Numbered from the stretch's first letter, positions 39,512 through 48,921 are shown. The stretch is DNA of 57,503 nucleotides from Anaerolineales bacterium (GCA_020060485.1 JAGVAB010000028.1:1-57503); one strand, 5' to 3'. Notes: generated from the sequence alone by a model not told the origin. Translations and numbers: made by a program.

Positions 39512-40675
39512 ATGGCCCATGAAATTGCTCCCCTCCACGTTCTGCAACAGGCTTTTCCCGGCATCCAGGAAACCATCGCCCGACAGATGATCCAGGCTGG
39601 CAAGGTCTGTGATTACCCAGCCGACATCACACTTTGCAATGAAGGGGCGTACGAGGATACTTTCTACATTATCCTGGATGGTCAGGTCAAAGTGACCAAG
39701 CTGATCAACGAGAGTGAAGTGCGGCTGATGAAACACCTTGAAGCAGGTGATTTCTTTGGCGAAATGGCGATCATCCATAATGCGCCGCGGGCTGCTTCCA
39801 TCTGCACCACTGTTCCCACCCGGGTGCTTGTTATCCAGAAATCCGATTTCAACGACATGCTTGAAACCAGCAGCAGTATTTCCCGCGCCATGATTCTGGA
39901 AGTGAGCCACCGCTTGCGTGAAAATGATGAAATGGCCATCGAGGATCTGCGCCTGAAAGCCAAAGAACTGGCTAATGCCTACCAGCAACTGGCCGAGCTT
40001 GAATTTGCCCGCCGCGAATTTCTGACCACCATCGCCCATGAATTGCGCACCCCGCTTATGGCTGCCAATGGCTTCATGCAGATCATCCGCACCGGAAAAC
40101 TCCAGGGCGAAACACTGCGCTCGGCCATTGATACAGTCGGACGCAACATTGAAGACATCATGACCCTGACCAATGATATCCTCTTCCTGCAGGAAATGGA
40201 TCTGATCCTGCCGGAGTTTCAGTCCACCGCCATCAATCAGGTGGTCGTCAATGTGGTGGAAAAATTTCAGAAAAATGCCGAGAAGAACCAGATCGGTCTG
40301 CGGCTGGTGATTGCCCCCGGTCTGCCACAGATCAAGGCCGACGCCAACAGTCTGGAGCGCGCCTTTAGCGCCATCCTGGATAATGCCATCAAATTCAGCC
40401 CTGAAGGCGGCAGTGTCTTGATCACTGCTGGCCGGGTCGATGATCACTGGCTGGGTGTGAACATTCAGGACCATGGCCTGGGTATCGCCCCCGAAATCAT
40501 GCCGCGCATCTTTGACCGCTTTTTCCATATGGACTGCATTGGAGAGCATCTCTTCCGCGGTGTCGGCCTGGGCTTGTCGATCGCCCGCCAGGTAATCGAG
40601 CAGCATGGAGGTCGAGTAGAAGTGCAAAGCAAACCTGGGGAAGGAAGTTCCTTCACAGTGCTTCTGCCCTTATAA
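39512..40675 (+). CDS. cNMP-binding domain sensor histidine kinase
   Basis: 387 residues, soluble. Residues about 15-135 form a cyclic-nucleotide-binding domain ('GAYEDTFYIILDGQVKVTKL', 'GDFFGEMAIIHNAPRAASIC'), with the phosphate-binding cassette 'GEMAIIHNAPRAA'. A short coiled coil leads to HisKA ('EFLTTIAHELRTPLMAANGF', H intact) and HATPase ('AILDNAIKFSPEGGSVLI', 'DHGLGIAPEIMPRIFDRFF', 'RGVGLGLSIARQVI'). It probably phosphorylates a regulator in response to a nucleotide or membrane signal; no partner response regulator is adjacent. An AAGGA site is 7 bases before the ATG. Confidence 0.88.
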   Translation: MAHEIAPLHVLQQAFPGIQETIARQMIQAGKVCDYPADITLCNEGAYEDTFYIILDGQVKVTKLINESEVRLMKHLEAGDFFGEMAIIHNAPRAASICTTVPTRVLVIQKSDFNDMLETSSSISRAMILEVSHRLRENDEMAIEDLRLKAKELANAYQQLAELEFARREFLTTIAHELRTPLMAANGFMQIIRTGKLQGETLRSAIDTVGRNIEDIMTLTNDILFLQEMDLILPEFQSTAINQVVVNVVEKFQKNAEKNQIGLRLVIAPGLPQIKADANSLERAFSAILDNAIKFSPEGGSVLITAGRVDDHWLGVNIQDHGLGIAPEIMPRIFDRFFHMDCIGEHLFRGVGLGLSIARQVIEQHGGRVEVQSKPGEGSSFTVLLPL

Positions 40676-41276
40676 ACTGCACCAAAGCGGGCTTTTCATC
40701 TTCTCAAAAATCAAAAGACCAACCGAACTTGTCGATGTGACGGTCCAATAAAAAACATGAATTTGGGATAAAGAGGTTTTGAGGAGAGTCGGGTGTACTA
40801 AAAGTATGTAAAAAACCAATCCCCAATTGATCATTGCGAAAGAGGAGCGACACTTGTACCGCACGCTCACTTGCCATGGAGGCAGTGACAGGGAGTGCAG
40901 GTGGGCGACTGTGGCCGCGAAGCGTCCCAGATGTGATTGAGATTACCACGTCGGTTGAAACCCTCCACTCAATAACAAAATCTACAACATTTTAGTGCTC
41001 CCGGAGAGTTTTGGCGGCTTCTTGTTACTCCGCGCTGAGGTTAAATACAACACGGCAAAAAGCTAATGGCTTTGCCGTGTTTTGTTTAATGACCCTGAAT
41101 ACACTTCTTACCGGTTGCGGCTGGCAGCTTTTTGCGCGGCTGTCAATCTCCATCACCATCCCCCAAATCAGATCGGCACAACGTTCAGCGGTGTGAACAG
41201 AGAAATTTTGCCGAAAAATAACCTTGCAGCCACCTTGCAAATGCCTTTCGCTTTCATTAGAAGAAAGGGAATCCGC
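40676..41276. other. Long gap upstream of mraZ
   Basis: About 600 bases without a convincing protein gene. It holds a degenerate copy of the dispersed intergenic element (40829-40967 contains CATTGCGA...GAGGAGCGAC and, later, GAGATTACCACGTCG) and a strong terminator hairpin at 41049-41087. A small RNA ending at that terminator is possible. Several short open frames here lack ribosome sites and recognisable sequence. Confidence 0.45.
41049..41087 (+). terminator. Intrinsic terminator
   Basis: An 11-bp stem AACACGGCAAA/TTTGCCGTGTT (41049-41059 with 41071-41081) is followed by TTGTTT. It terminates either the kinase transcript, 370 bases away, or an unannotated RNA from the gap. Confidence 0.8.
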
Positions 41277-41305
41277 TTGCAAATTGGGTTCATATCGTTT
41301 ATACT
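41277..41305 (+). promoter_or_regulatory. Promoter of the division and cell wall cluster
   Basis: TTGCAA (41277-41282) and TATACT (41300-41305) are exactly 17 bases apart. Transcription should start near 41312, inside the MraZ boxes, giving a leader of about 75 bases that includes a CGCCGG/CCGGCG hairpin (41342-41359). Confidence 0.75.
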
Positions 41306-41306
41306 G

Positions 41307-41341
41307 TGGATGAAAGTGGAGATAAGTGGGAGAAAGTGGAG
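41307..41341 (+). promoter_or_regulatory. MraZ operator, four phased boxes
   Basis: TGGAT (41307), TGGAG (41317), TGGGA (41327) and TGGAG (41337) repeat with an exact 10-base period, directly after the -10 box. MraZ is known to bind TGGGA-type direct repeats spaced by 5 bases, so this is an autoregulatory operator. Confidence 0.85.
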
Positions 41342-41387
41342 CGCCGGCCCTGTCCGGCGTTCGGTATTATAACAAGAGGTAGAACAA

Positions 41388-41822
41388 ATGTTCTTGGGTC
41401 GGTTTGAGCACAGTATTGATGATAAGGGCCGTTTGACCATCCCCGCACTCTTTCGCGGGCTGCTGGACAATGGCGCCTACATCACCCAGGGACTCGACCC
41501 AAATCTGATGGTCTTAACCCCACCCTCGTTTGAGCAGCTCTACGAACAGGTCAATGAATTGAGCATGACCGATCCCACTTCCCGACAGCTCAAACGCCTC
41601 ATCTTTGCCAATGCCGCGCCGGTCACCCTGGATACAAATGGCCGCATTCTCATCCCGCAGTTCCTGCGCCAGATCGCCAACCTCGGCAGTGCTGCACTTG
41701 TGGTCGGGGTGGGCAAACATTTCGAGATCTGGTCTCCCGAATTGTGGGAAATGCAAACAGCCTCACTGAATGATCCGGCAGCAAATGCGGAACGCTTTAT
41801 GGCCCTGGACCTGTCCTTCTAG
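41388..41822 (+). CDS. mraZ: Transcriptional regulator MraZ
   Basis: 144 residues. Two SpoVT/AbrB-like repeats: 'FEHSIDDKGRLTIPALFRGL' and 'LDTNGRILIPQFLRQIANL', each with the conserved D-x-x-G/N-R-(L/I) turn. MraZ is a ring-shaped repressor of its own cluster; the four phased boxes on the promoter are its expected target. An AGAGGTAG ribosome site lies upstream. It is the first gene of the dcw operon and is followed 13 bases later by rsmH. Confidence 0.95.
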   Translation: MFLGRFEHSIDDKGRLTIPALFRGLLDNGAYITQGLDPNLMVLTPPSFEQLYEQVNELSMTDPTSRQLKRLIFANAAPVTLDTNGRILIPQFLRQIANLGSAALVVGVGKHFEIWSPELWEMQTASLNDPAANAERFMALDLSF

Positions 41823-41835
41823 GTCCCCGGAAACC

Positions 41836-42777
41836 ATGCAAAAAATGGATCCCCTTCCGCATTTACCAGTACTTTACCATGAAATTATAACCGCTTTGCG
41901 CCCAAAAAACACGGGCAAATATCTTGACGCCACAGTTGGCGCAGGAGGTCATGCCTGTGGCATTCTCGATGCCAGCTCTCCCCTGGGAGAATTGCTTGGC
42001 TTGGATCTCGACCCGCAGGCGCTGGCAATTGCTGACCAGCGCCTTGAACGTTTCAAGGGCAGATACACGCTGATCCAGGCTTCCTACACCAGCCTGCTGG
42101 AGCAAATGCAGCTCCTGGGCTGGAAGGCAGTGGACGGGATCATCATCGATCTGGGACTATCCTCCATGCAGCTGGATACGGCCGGGCGCGGTTTTTCCTT
42201 CCGGCTGGATGGCCCGCTGGATATGCGTTTCGATCCTGCGCAGGGACTTTCTGCCGCCGACCTGCTCAACCAGTGCGGCGAACAGGAACTGGCAGACATC
42301 ATCTGGCGTTATGGAGAAGAACCACAATCCCGCCGCATTGCCAAAGCCATTCTCCAGGCCAGGCCGTTGACCACCACCCGCCAGCTGGCCGGGATCATCG
42401 AAAAGAATGTCAAGGGCAAACCCGGCAAGATCCATCCGGCCACACGCACCTTTCAAGCCCTGCGCATTGCGGTCAATCAGGAACTGCAAACCCTGGAGAC
42501 CTTCCTGCCCCGGGCAGTGCAAGCCCTGGCTCCGGGCGGCAGGCTGGCGGTCATCTCCTTCCATTCTTTGGAAGACCGGATCGTCAAACAATTCTTTGTC
42601 CAGGAAAGCAAAGATTGCATTTGCCCTTCCAGCCAGCCAGTGTGTACCTGCCAGCATAAAGCCAGCCTGGAACGCATAACCAGGCGCTCCATCGTCCCGC
42701 AGGCGCAAGAAATGACGGATAACCCCAGGGCGCGCAGTGCCCGATTGAGAATTGTCGAAAAGAAGAATCTGGCATGA
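41836..42777 (+). CDS. rsmH: 16S rRNA m4C1402 methyltransferase RsmH
   Basis: 313 residues from ATG 41836. It methylates N4 of C1402 in 16S rRNA. 'HLPVLYHEIITALRP' and 'YLDATVGAGGHACGILD' form the SAM site, 'GIIIDLGLSSMQLDTAGRGF' and 'RLDGPLDMRFDPAQGLSA' the family signatures, and 'LAVISFHSLEDRIVKQFF' and 'NPRARSARLRIVEK' the C-terminal ones. The frame is open upstream into mraZ, but only from 41836 does the homology begin. Second gene of the operon, as in most bacteria. Confidence 0.95.
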   Translation: MQKMDPLPHLPVLYHEIITALRPKNTGKYLDATVGAGGHACGILDASSPLGELLGLDLDPQALAIADQRLERFKGRYTLIQASYTSLLEQMQLLGWKAVDGIIIDLGLSSMQLDTAGRGFSFRLDGPLDMRFDPAQGLSAADLLNQCGEQELADIIWRYGEEPQSRRIAKAILQARPLTTTRQLAGIIEKNVKGKPGKIHPATRTFQALRIAVNQELQTLETFLPRAVQALAPGGRLAVISFHSLEDRIVKQFFVQESKDCICPSSQPVCTCQHKASLERITRRSIVPQAQEMTDNPRARSARLRIVEKKNLA

Positions 42778-42840
42778 TTTTTGCATGAATCATGAATAAT
42801 AACGTTAATTTTACTGACAGAAAGTTAATGAAAAAAAAGT

Positions 42841-43302
42841 GTGACCCTGATGGCAAAGAATTTGATCCAGGCCTACCAACAAGCACCCTGGCGAGTCCAG
42901 ATCCAGCGGATTGGATTTGTTGCCCTGTTGCTGGTAGCCAGCGCCGTGATCGCCGGTTTATACCTGAGCATCAGCGCCAACTCCGCTGAGGCTGGCGTGG
43001 CAATCAAACGGCAGGAGGCCACCCGGGAAGCCGTTCATTATCAAATCGAATCATTGAAAACAGAACTTTCCGATCTTGGCTCTGCCAGAGTGATGCAAGA
43101 AAAAGCCATTCAATTGGGTTTTGAACGTTACTCCCCTGAAGACGTGGAGTATATGGAAGTGCCAGGTTACCTGGGGCGGCAAACAGCCCAGCTTGCCCCC
43201 GCCTTTGGCGGCTCAGCACCTGTATCGGTCATCAAACCAGCCTATACGCAGTCGCTATGGGAATGGTTGTTGGACAAAATGCTGCAAATGGGCAACCAGT
43301 AG
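42841..43302 (+). CDS. ftsL: FtsL-like cell division protein
   Basis: 153 residues with a basic N-terminus, one membrane helix ('GFVALLLVASAVIAGLYL') and an extracytoplasmic coiled-coil ('QEATREAVHYQIESLKTELS'), followed by an extended tail. This is the layout of FtsL/DivIC proteins, and it sits in the standard ftsL place between rsmH and ftsI. Sequence conservation in this family is low, so position and topology carry the call. The start may be the GTG at 42841 or the ATG at 42850; neither has a strong ribosome site. Confidence 0.75.
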   Translation: MTLMAKNLIQAYQQAPWRVQIQRIGFVALLLVASAVIAGLYLSISANSAEAGVAIKRQEATREAVHYQIESLKTELSDLGSARVMQEKAIQLGFERYSPEDVEYMEVPGYLGRQTAQLAPAFGGSAPVSVIKPAYTQSLWEWLLDKMLQMGNQ

Positions 43303-43324
43303 AAGTCGTTGGAGGACAAACACG

Positions 43325-45091
43325 ATGTTTTCCGGTTTTGAATCAAGAACCAGTATCGCCAAGGCTTTCTTTTCCTTGTTTGGTTTATTGATCATCACGC
43401 GCATGATCACTTTCCAAACCAGCGAACAATACCGCGCCTTGCAGGAATCCTGGGACAAAGAATACACCGGACGGACTGTGTCCATCACCCCCACCCGCGG
43501 CATGATCTATGACCGCTGGGGAACGCCTCTGGCGACCAACACCACTGTCTATGAAATCGATGTGAACCTGGAGCATGTTGCCATTTATCAGAATGCCGAT
43601 ACGATTGCCAGCGTCCTTTCCCGTATTCTGGAACTGCCCTACGATCAAATCCAGCAGCAAGCCAGCATCCCCTTTGACCCGCTCAAAGCGCGTTACAGAA
43701 TGATCACCAAATTCGTTGAGCCGGAAAAGATCGAACAATTGTCGCTGACCTATGAGGAATACAGCAATCTTAAAAGCACCAATAAAAAACCCGCCCCAAC
43801 CCTGAGAGGCGTAGAATGGATTCCTTTTCTCATCCGTCAATATCCTGAAGGACAGTTGGCTTCGAATGTGATTGGGTTTGTAACCCAGCACGGCGACGCC
43901 ATGCGCGGCGTCGAGAAACAATACGATGAATTGTTGTCCGGCGTGCCCAGCAAATCCTATCAAACCGGCATCCCCAATATCGTTGATGATAAAACGACCA
44001 TCCCGCAGGGGGCTGATTTGATTCTTACCATCGACCGCGAAATCCAGATGACGGTGGAAGACATCCTCGATAAAGCTGTAGAAGAAACCCGCTCGCTCTC
44101 AGGCACGGTGATCGTGTCCGATCCCAAGACAGGCGAGATCCTGGCCATGGCGGTCAGCCCGCGCATTGATTCCAAGAACTTTTGGGACTCCCAGGTGAAG
44201 TACGTCAATCCGGCCATCGAAGTGGTCTATGAACCCGGCTCGGTTTTCAAGGTGCTCACCATGGCCGCCGCCCTGGATGCCGGAGTGGTTACACCGGACA
44301 CCCCCTTCCTGGACACCGGTTCCTTCAGCTTTGGCGGTGTAACTGTCTACAACTGGGACAGGAATGCCTACGGGCAGCAGACCATGACCACCTGCATGCA
44401 ATATTCACTGAATGTGTGCCTGGCCTGGGTGGCAAAGGAGCTTGGGGTTACACAATTCTACAACTACCTGGAAGCCTTTGGCATTGGCCGCCGCAGCGGC
44501 ATCGACCTGGATGGCGAACAGGTTTTCCCGCTGCCAATCCCCAGTGATGGCAACCTGGCCGCACAGTCCTTTGGTCAGGCAGTTTCCGTGGCGCCCATTC
44601 AGATGGTGGCTGCCATTTCAGCCATTGCCAACGATGGCAATATGATGGCCCCGCATGTTGTTCGCAGCATCATCAGCAATGGCAGGCAATATGACCTGCC
44701 GCCCCAAAGGGTCAGCAAACCCATCTCGGCTGAGACGGCGCGTACCCTGACCAATATGCTCTCGGTATCCCTGCAGGAAGAAACCTCTTTAGCCCACGTT
44801 CCGGGCTACCTCCTGGCGGGAAAGACCGGCACCGCAGAAATCCCGCTTACTCCGGACGACCCATATTTTGGCATTCAGGCCTACCGCTCTGTTGGCTCGA
44901 ATGCCTCATTTGTTGGCTGGGGACCGGTGGACGACCCCAAATTCCTGGTCTATGTCTGGCTGGAAGAACCAGGGACTTCTCCCTGGGGCTCTGTAGTGGC
45001 TGCGCCGGTCTTCGCAGACGTGGTTAAGGAACTGGTGGTATTGATGGATATTCCGCCAGATGATGTCAGAATGCAGCTTGCAACGCAATAA
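43325..45091 (+). CDS. ftsI: Penicillin-binding protein, FtsI-type transpeptidase
   Basis: 588 residues from ATG 43325. It has a short cytoplasmic N-terminus, one membrane helix ('AFFSLFGLLIITRMITF'), a dimerisation domain starting 'SITPTRGMIYDRWGTPLATN' and a transpeptidase domain. The active-site motifs are S-x-x-K in 'YEPGSVFKVLTMAAAL', S-x-N in 'MQYSLNVCLAW' and K-T-G in 'LAGKTGTAEIP'. No PASTA domains follow. It crosslinks septal peptidoglycan together with FtsW, encoded downstream. The usual next gene, murE, is absent; murF follows 12 bases later. Confidence 0.93.
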   Translation: MFSGFESRTSIAKAFFSLFGLLIITRMITFQTSEQYRALQESWDKEYTGRTVSITPTRGMIYDRWGTPLATNTTVYEIDVNLEHVAIYQNADTIASVLSRILELPYDQIQQQASIPFDPLKARYRMITKFVEPEKIEQLSLTYEEYSNLKSTNKKPAPTLRGVEWIPFLIRQYPEGQLASNVIGFVTQHGDAMRGVEKQYDELLSGVPSKSYQTGIPNIVDDKTTIPQGADLILTIDREIQMTVEDILDKAVEETRSLSGTVIVSDPKTGEILAMAVSPRIDSKNFWDSQVKYVNPAIEVVYEPGSVFKVLTMAAALDAGVVTPDTPFLDTGSFSFGGVTVYNWDRNAYGQQTMTTCMQYSLNVCLAWVAKELGVTQFYNYLEAFGIGRRSGIDLDGEQVFPLPIPSDGNLAAQSFGQAVSVAPIQMVAAISAIANDGNMMAPHVVRSIISNGRQYDLPPQRVSKPISAETARTLTNMLSVSLQEETSLAHVPGYLLAGKTGTAEIPLTPDDPYFGIQAYRSVGSNASFVGWGPVDDPKFLVYVWLEEPGTSPWGSVVAAPVFADVVKELVVLMDIPPDDVRMQLATQ

Positions 45092-45103
45092 AGGTGAAAG
45101 ATC

Positions 45104-46528
45104 GTGTTATCTCTGAACGATGTGCTTGAAGCCTTAACCGGGACACGCCCCGCAGGAACCTCGCTGGTGATCAGTGAGGCCTGCATTGATTCAAGGCAAG
45201 TGATCCCCGGCGCATTGTTCATCGCTCTTTCCGGCGAAAAAGTCGACGGTCACGACTTTGTCGCACAAGCCTTCCAGCGCGGCGCAGACCTTGCCCTGGT
45301 GCAAAAAGACCTTTCGGCCCAATTCCCCACGATTGATCTGCGCACCAGCAATCTGCCGGCAGACTTCCAGCAGCCAGACAACCCTGTCTGTCTTCTGGTC
45401 AATGACTCGCTGGCATCCTTGCAGCAGATCGCCCGCTTCTGGCGCAGAAAGCTTGACCTGCGGGTGATTGGCATCACCGGCAGCGTGGGCAAATCCACCA
45501 CCAAGGAACTGGTTACCGAGGTGCTCAAGTCTCGCTACCAAACCCTGAAGAATATCGGCAACCTGAACAACGAGATCGGCCTGCCGCTGACCATCCTGCG
45601 TGCAAGTGAAGCACACCAGCGCGCCGTTCTGGAGATGGGTTTCTTCGTGCCCGGCGAGATCAAATTCCTGTGCGACATCGCCTTACCGCAAGTGGGCGTA
45701 ATCACCAATATTGGCGAAGTCCATGCAGAACGCGCCGGCTCGATCGAAGTCATTGCACGCGGTAAATCCGAACTGATCCAGGCCCTGCCGCCGGCACCCG
45801 AAGGGATTGCCATCCTCAACTATGACGACCCGTTGGTGCTCCCCATGGCCGAGTTGACCCAGGCGCGCATTTTCACCTATGGTCTTAACCCTGAGGCCGA
45901 CCTGTGGGCAGACGAGATCGTCGGTATGGGTCTGGAAGGCATCCGCTTCCGCCTGCACCACAAGAAAGAAGTGCTGCACCTGCGTGTACCGCTCATCGGA
46001 CGCCATTCAGTGCATACCGCCTTGCGCGCCTCTGCCGTGGGGCTGGTAGAAGGCTGCTCCTGGAATCAGATCATCGCCGGCCTTCAACACGGCGGCACAA
46101 CCCAGCTGCGGCTGGCCGCTACCCATACCCCCAATGGCGCTCTGGTTCTGGACGACACTTACAATGCATCCCCCCAATCCACCCTGGCTGCGCTCAATTT
46201 ATTGAGCGAGATCGAAGGGCGTCATATCGCCATTTTGGGCGACATGCTGGAACTGGGGCCTTACGAAGCCAAGGGACACATCATGGTTGGCGTGCGGGTT
46301 GCCGAGGTATGTGATGAATTGATCGCCATTGGCGAGCTGAGCCGCACCACAGCCCAGGCCGCCCGCCAGTCTGGCATGCCTGCCGAACACATCCACTGGT
46401 TTGCCACTGTAACCGAAACAATGGCTTTCGTTGAAGGCCGCTTCCAGAAAAAGGATGTGGTGCTGGTTAAAGGTTCGCGGGGTCTCAAAATGGAACGCAT
46501 CACCGCTGCATTGGAGGCGAACTCGTAA
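45104..46528 (+). CDS. murF: UDP-MurNAc-tripeptide D-Ala-D-Ala ligase MurF
   Basis: 474 residues, starting at a GTG after an AAAGGTG ribosome site. It adds D-Ala-D-Ala to the UDP-MurNAc-tripeptide. The N-terminal domain has 'DSRQVIPGALFIALSGEKVD', the ATP loop is 'VIGITGSVGKSTTKELV', and 'LKNIGNLNNEIGLPLTIL', 'GVITNIGEVHAERAGSIE' and 'VLDDTYNASPQSTLAAL' match MurF rather than MurE. The TAA overlaps the mraY ATG by one base. Confidence 0.94.
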   Translation: MLSLNDVLEALTGTRPAGTSLVISEACIDSRQVIPGALFIALSGEKVDGHDFVAQAFQRGADLALVQKDLSAQFPTIDLRTSNLPADFQQPDNPVCLLVNDSLASLQQIARFWRRKLDLRVIGITGSVGKSTTKELVTEVLKSRYQTLKNIGNLNNEIGLPLTILRASEAHQRAVLEMGFFVPGEIKFLCDIALPQVGVITNIGEVHAERAGSIEVIARGKSELIQALPPAPEGIAILNYDDPLVLPMAELTQARIFTYGLNPEADLWADEIVGMGLEGIRFRLHHKKEVLHLRVPLIGRHSVHTALRASAVGLVEGCSWNQIIAGLQHGGTTQLRLAATHTPNGALVLDDTYNASPQSTLAALNLLSEIEGRHIAILGDMLELGPYEAKGHIMVGVRVAEVCDELIAIGELSRTTAQAARQSGMPAEHIHWFATVTETMAFVEGRFQKKDVVLVKGSRGLKMERITAALEANS

Positions 46529-47520
46529 TGAAAGAAACCTCCCTTACGCTGGCGATCAGCATGTTGAGTTTCATGATGGCTGTCATCTGGGGCGGCCCGC
46601 TCAAGCGCATCTTGCGGGCGTTCAAGATTGGCAAGCTGATCCGCGTGGAAGGCCCCGGCCGGCACATTACCAAAATGGGCACCCCCACCATGGGCGGGGT
46701 GATGTTCATTCTGCCAGTCATTCTGATTACGGTGCTCTTCAATGCCGCCTCGCTTTTCGGCCTTGGACTGCAATCCCAGGACGTGTTTCTGCCAATGGTG
46801 GTACTGGTCATCTTTGGCATTTTGGGCGCCATTGATGACTGGGAAGGCGTGCGCGGACCCCGCACGGGTTTGGGCATGCGTGCCCGCACCAAATTCCTGC
46901 TGCAAACCGCCATCGCCATTGGTATTGCATTTTACTTGCGGGATTACCTGCAAGTTCCGCAGCTTTTCTGGCCAGGCGTGGACATCTCCTTCAACCTGGG
47001 CTCTCTCTATATCCCGATTGCGGCCTTCATCATTGTCGGCGGATCCAATGCCATCAATTTTACCGATGGTCTGGACGGCCTGGCCGGGCTGATCTCTGCC
47101 ACCGCTTTTCTGGCCTATGGCGGGATCGCCTTGATGCAGGGCGAAGTCTTTCTGGCCCGCTTCTGCTTCACCCTGGTGGGAGCGTTGTTCGGTTTCTTGT
47201 GGTTCAATGTGCACCCGGCCGAAATGTTCATGGGCGATGCCGGTTCGCTTTCGCTGGGCGCAACCCTGAGCGTGATTGCCCTGATGACCGGACAGTGGCT
47301 GCTGCTGCCGTTGATTGTCATTATCCCGGTCAGTGAAACATTGAGCGTGATCTTGCAGATCACTTATTTCAAGTTGACTCACGGCCGGCGCCTGTTCAAG
47401 ATGGCGCCCCTGCACCACCATTTTGAACTGCTGGGGTGGAGCGAAACCCAGGTAGTGCAACGCTTCTGGCTGGTCAGTCTGCTGTTCGCCATGTTGGGCG
47501 TGGCAATAGCATTGGTATGA
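46528..47520 (+). CDS. mraY: Phospho-MurNAc-pentapeptide transferase MraY
   Basis: 330 residues with about ten membrane helices. It links phospho-MurNAc-pentapeptide to undecaprenyl phosphate to give lipid I. Signatures: 'HITKMGTPTMGGVMFI', the aspartate-rich 'FGILGAIDDWEGVRGPRTGL', 'NAINFTDGLDGLAGLIS', 'EMFMGDAGSLSLGATL' and the C-terminal histidine motif 'MAPLHHHFELLGWSETQVV'. All are intact. It overlaps murF by one base and is followed by murD. Confidence 0.96.
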   Translation: MKETSLTLAISMLSFMMAVIWGGPLKRILRAFKIGKLIRVEGPGRHITKMGTPTMGGVMFILPVILITVLFNAASLFGLGLQSQDVFLPMVVLVIFGILGAIDDWEGVRGPRTGLGMRARTKFLLQTAIAIGIAFYLRDYLQVPQLFWPGVDISFNLGSLYIPIAAFIIVGGSNAINFTDGLDGLAGLISATAFLAYGGIALMQGEVFLARFCFTLVGALFGFLWFNVHPAEMFMGDAGSLSLGATLSVIALMTGQWLLLPLIVIIPVSETLSVILQITYFKLTHGRRLFKMAPLHHHFELLGWSETQVVQRFWLVSLLFAMLGVAIALV

Positions 47521-47532
47521 AACGGATTTGAT

Positions 47533-48921
47533 ATGATGAGTACAGACTGGAAACAACGCCGCATTTTGATCCTCGGAGCCGCCCGGCAAGGGCTGGCCCT
47601 GGCGCGTTTCCTGTCCTCCCAGGGCGCCCGGGTGATACTGAACGACCAGCGCCCGCCAGAAGCTCTGGCTGATGCGCAAAAAGAAATGGCTGACTATCCA
47701 TTGCAATGGGTGTTGGGAGAACATCCCCTCAGCCTGCTGGACAACATTGAGTTGGTGTGTGTGTCTGGCGGCGTGCCGCTCACCCTGCCCATCGTACAGG
47801 AAGCAAAACACCGCGGCGTCCCCTTGTCCAATGATTCACAGATCTTCATGGAAGCTGTGCCCTGCCCGGTGATCGGCATCACCGGCTCTGCCGGCAAGAC
47901 CACCACCACCACCCTGGTGGGGCGTATGGCGCACCAGGCCGCAACTGCCAGCCAGCAAGTCTGGGTGGGCGGCAACATCGGCCTGCCCCTCATCGACCAC
48001 CTGGCAGATATCCAGGCCCAGGACATTGTGGTACTGGAATTTTCCAGCTTCCAGCTTGAGCTGATGACCACCTCGCCTCACGTGGCGGCTGTGCTCAACA
48101 TCACCCCCAACCATCTTGACCGCCACGGCACGCTGGCATCCTATACCGCCGCCAAGGCGCGTATCCTGGAATTTCAGCAAGCCGCCGACATCGCCGTGTT
48201 GTCCCGTCAGGACCCCGGCGCATGGGCGCTGGCCGGGCAGGTCAAGGGCAGCCTGGTCACCTTTGGGAAAGATGAACCGCCTGCCGGGCAAACCGGCACC
48301 TGCCTGGCGCAGGACGATCTGTATCTGGTCAACAGCCAATCAAGGCAGGTTTTGATGCCCAGAAGCGACATTCTGCTGCGCGGTGAACACAACCTGCACA
48401 ATGTCCTGGCGGCCTTTGCCATTGCCAGTGCTGCCGGGTGGAATGCCGCCAGCCTGAGCGACACCGTGCGGGATTTCAGTGGTGTGGAACACCGGCTGGA
48501 GTACATCCGCACCCTGAATGGTGCTCAATGGTACAACGACTCGATCGCCACCGCCCCGGAACGCACCATGGCTGCCATTCATTCTTTCAACGAGCCGCTG
48601 GTATTGCTGCTCGGCGGACGTGACAAAGACCTGCCCTGGGATTCGCTGGCCGAGCTGATCCACCAGCGGGTTGACCACGTGGTCGTTTTTGGCGAAGCAT
48701 CCGAAAAGATCCTGCGGGCCATCGGCCCCTTGCAAGCCAGGCACCGGCCGTACACCCTCGATCAATACGCCAGCCTGGAAGAAGCGGTTCAGGGTGCAGC
48801 CAGGGTCGCAGAAGAAGGGGATGTCGTCCTGCTTTCACCAGGCGGCACCAGTTATGATGCTTTTATCGATTTTGTGGAGCGCGGGGAGCGTTTTAGACAA
48901 TGGGTCAAACAACTTTCGTAA
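47533..48921 (+). CDS. murD: UDP-MurNAc-L-Ala D-glutamate ligase MurD
   Basis: 462 residues. It adds D-glutamate to UDP-MurNAc-L-Ala. 'LILGAARQGLALARFLSSQG' is the N-terminal UDP-binding region, 'GITGSAGKTTTTTLVGRM' the ATP loop, then 'VLEFSSFQLELMTTSPHVA', 'NITPNHLDRHGTLASY', 'GVEHRLEYIRTLNGAQWYND' and 'VLLLSPGGTSYDAFIDFVER'. The downstream ftsW gene begins inside its last codons, overlapping by 22 bases. Confidence 0.95.
   Translation: MMSTDWKQRRILILGAARQGLALARFLSSQGARVILNDQRPPEALADAQKEMADYPLQWVLGEHPLSLLDNIELVCVSGGVPLTLPIVQEAKHRGVPLSNDSQIFMEAVPCPVIGITGSAGKTTTTTLVGRMAHQAATASQQVWVGGNIGLPLIDHLADIQAQDIVVLEFSSFQLELMTTSPHVAAVLNITPNHLDRHGTLASYTAAKARILEFQQAADIAVLSRQDPGAWALAGQVKGSLVTFGKDEPPAGQTGTCLAQDDLYLVNSQSRQVLMPRSDILLRGEHNLHNVLAAFAIASAAGWNAASLSDTVRDFSGVEHRLEYIRTLNGAQWYNDSIATAPERTMAAIHSFNEPLVLLLGGRDKDLPWDSLAELIHQRVDHVVVFGEASEKILRAIGPLQARHRPYTLDQYASLEEAVQGAARVAEEGDVVLLSPGGTSYDAFIDFVERGERFRQWVKQLS

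Noticed and set aside
39470..40627. A minus-strand frame of 385 codons opposite the cNMP-domain kinase.
   Set aside because: The plus strand encodes intact kinase motifs; the antisense product resembles nothing known.
40670..40870. Short minus-strand frame with a hydrophobic start in the gap before mraZ.
   Set aside because: No ribosome site, no conserved features, lies in a repeat-like region.
46261..47811. A minus-strand frame of 516 codons across mraY and murD.
   Set aside because: Antisense shadow of conserved genes, with no ribosome site and no recognisable domain.
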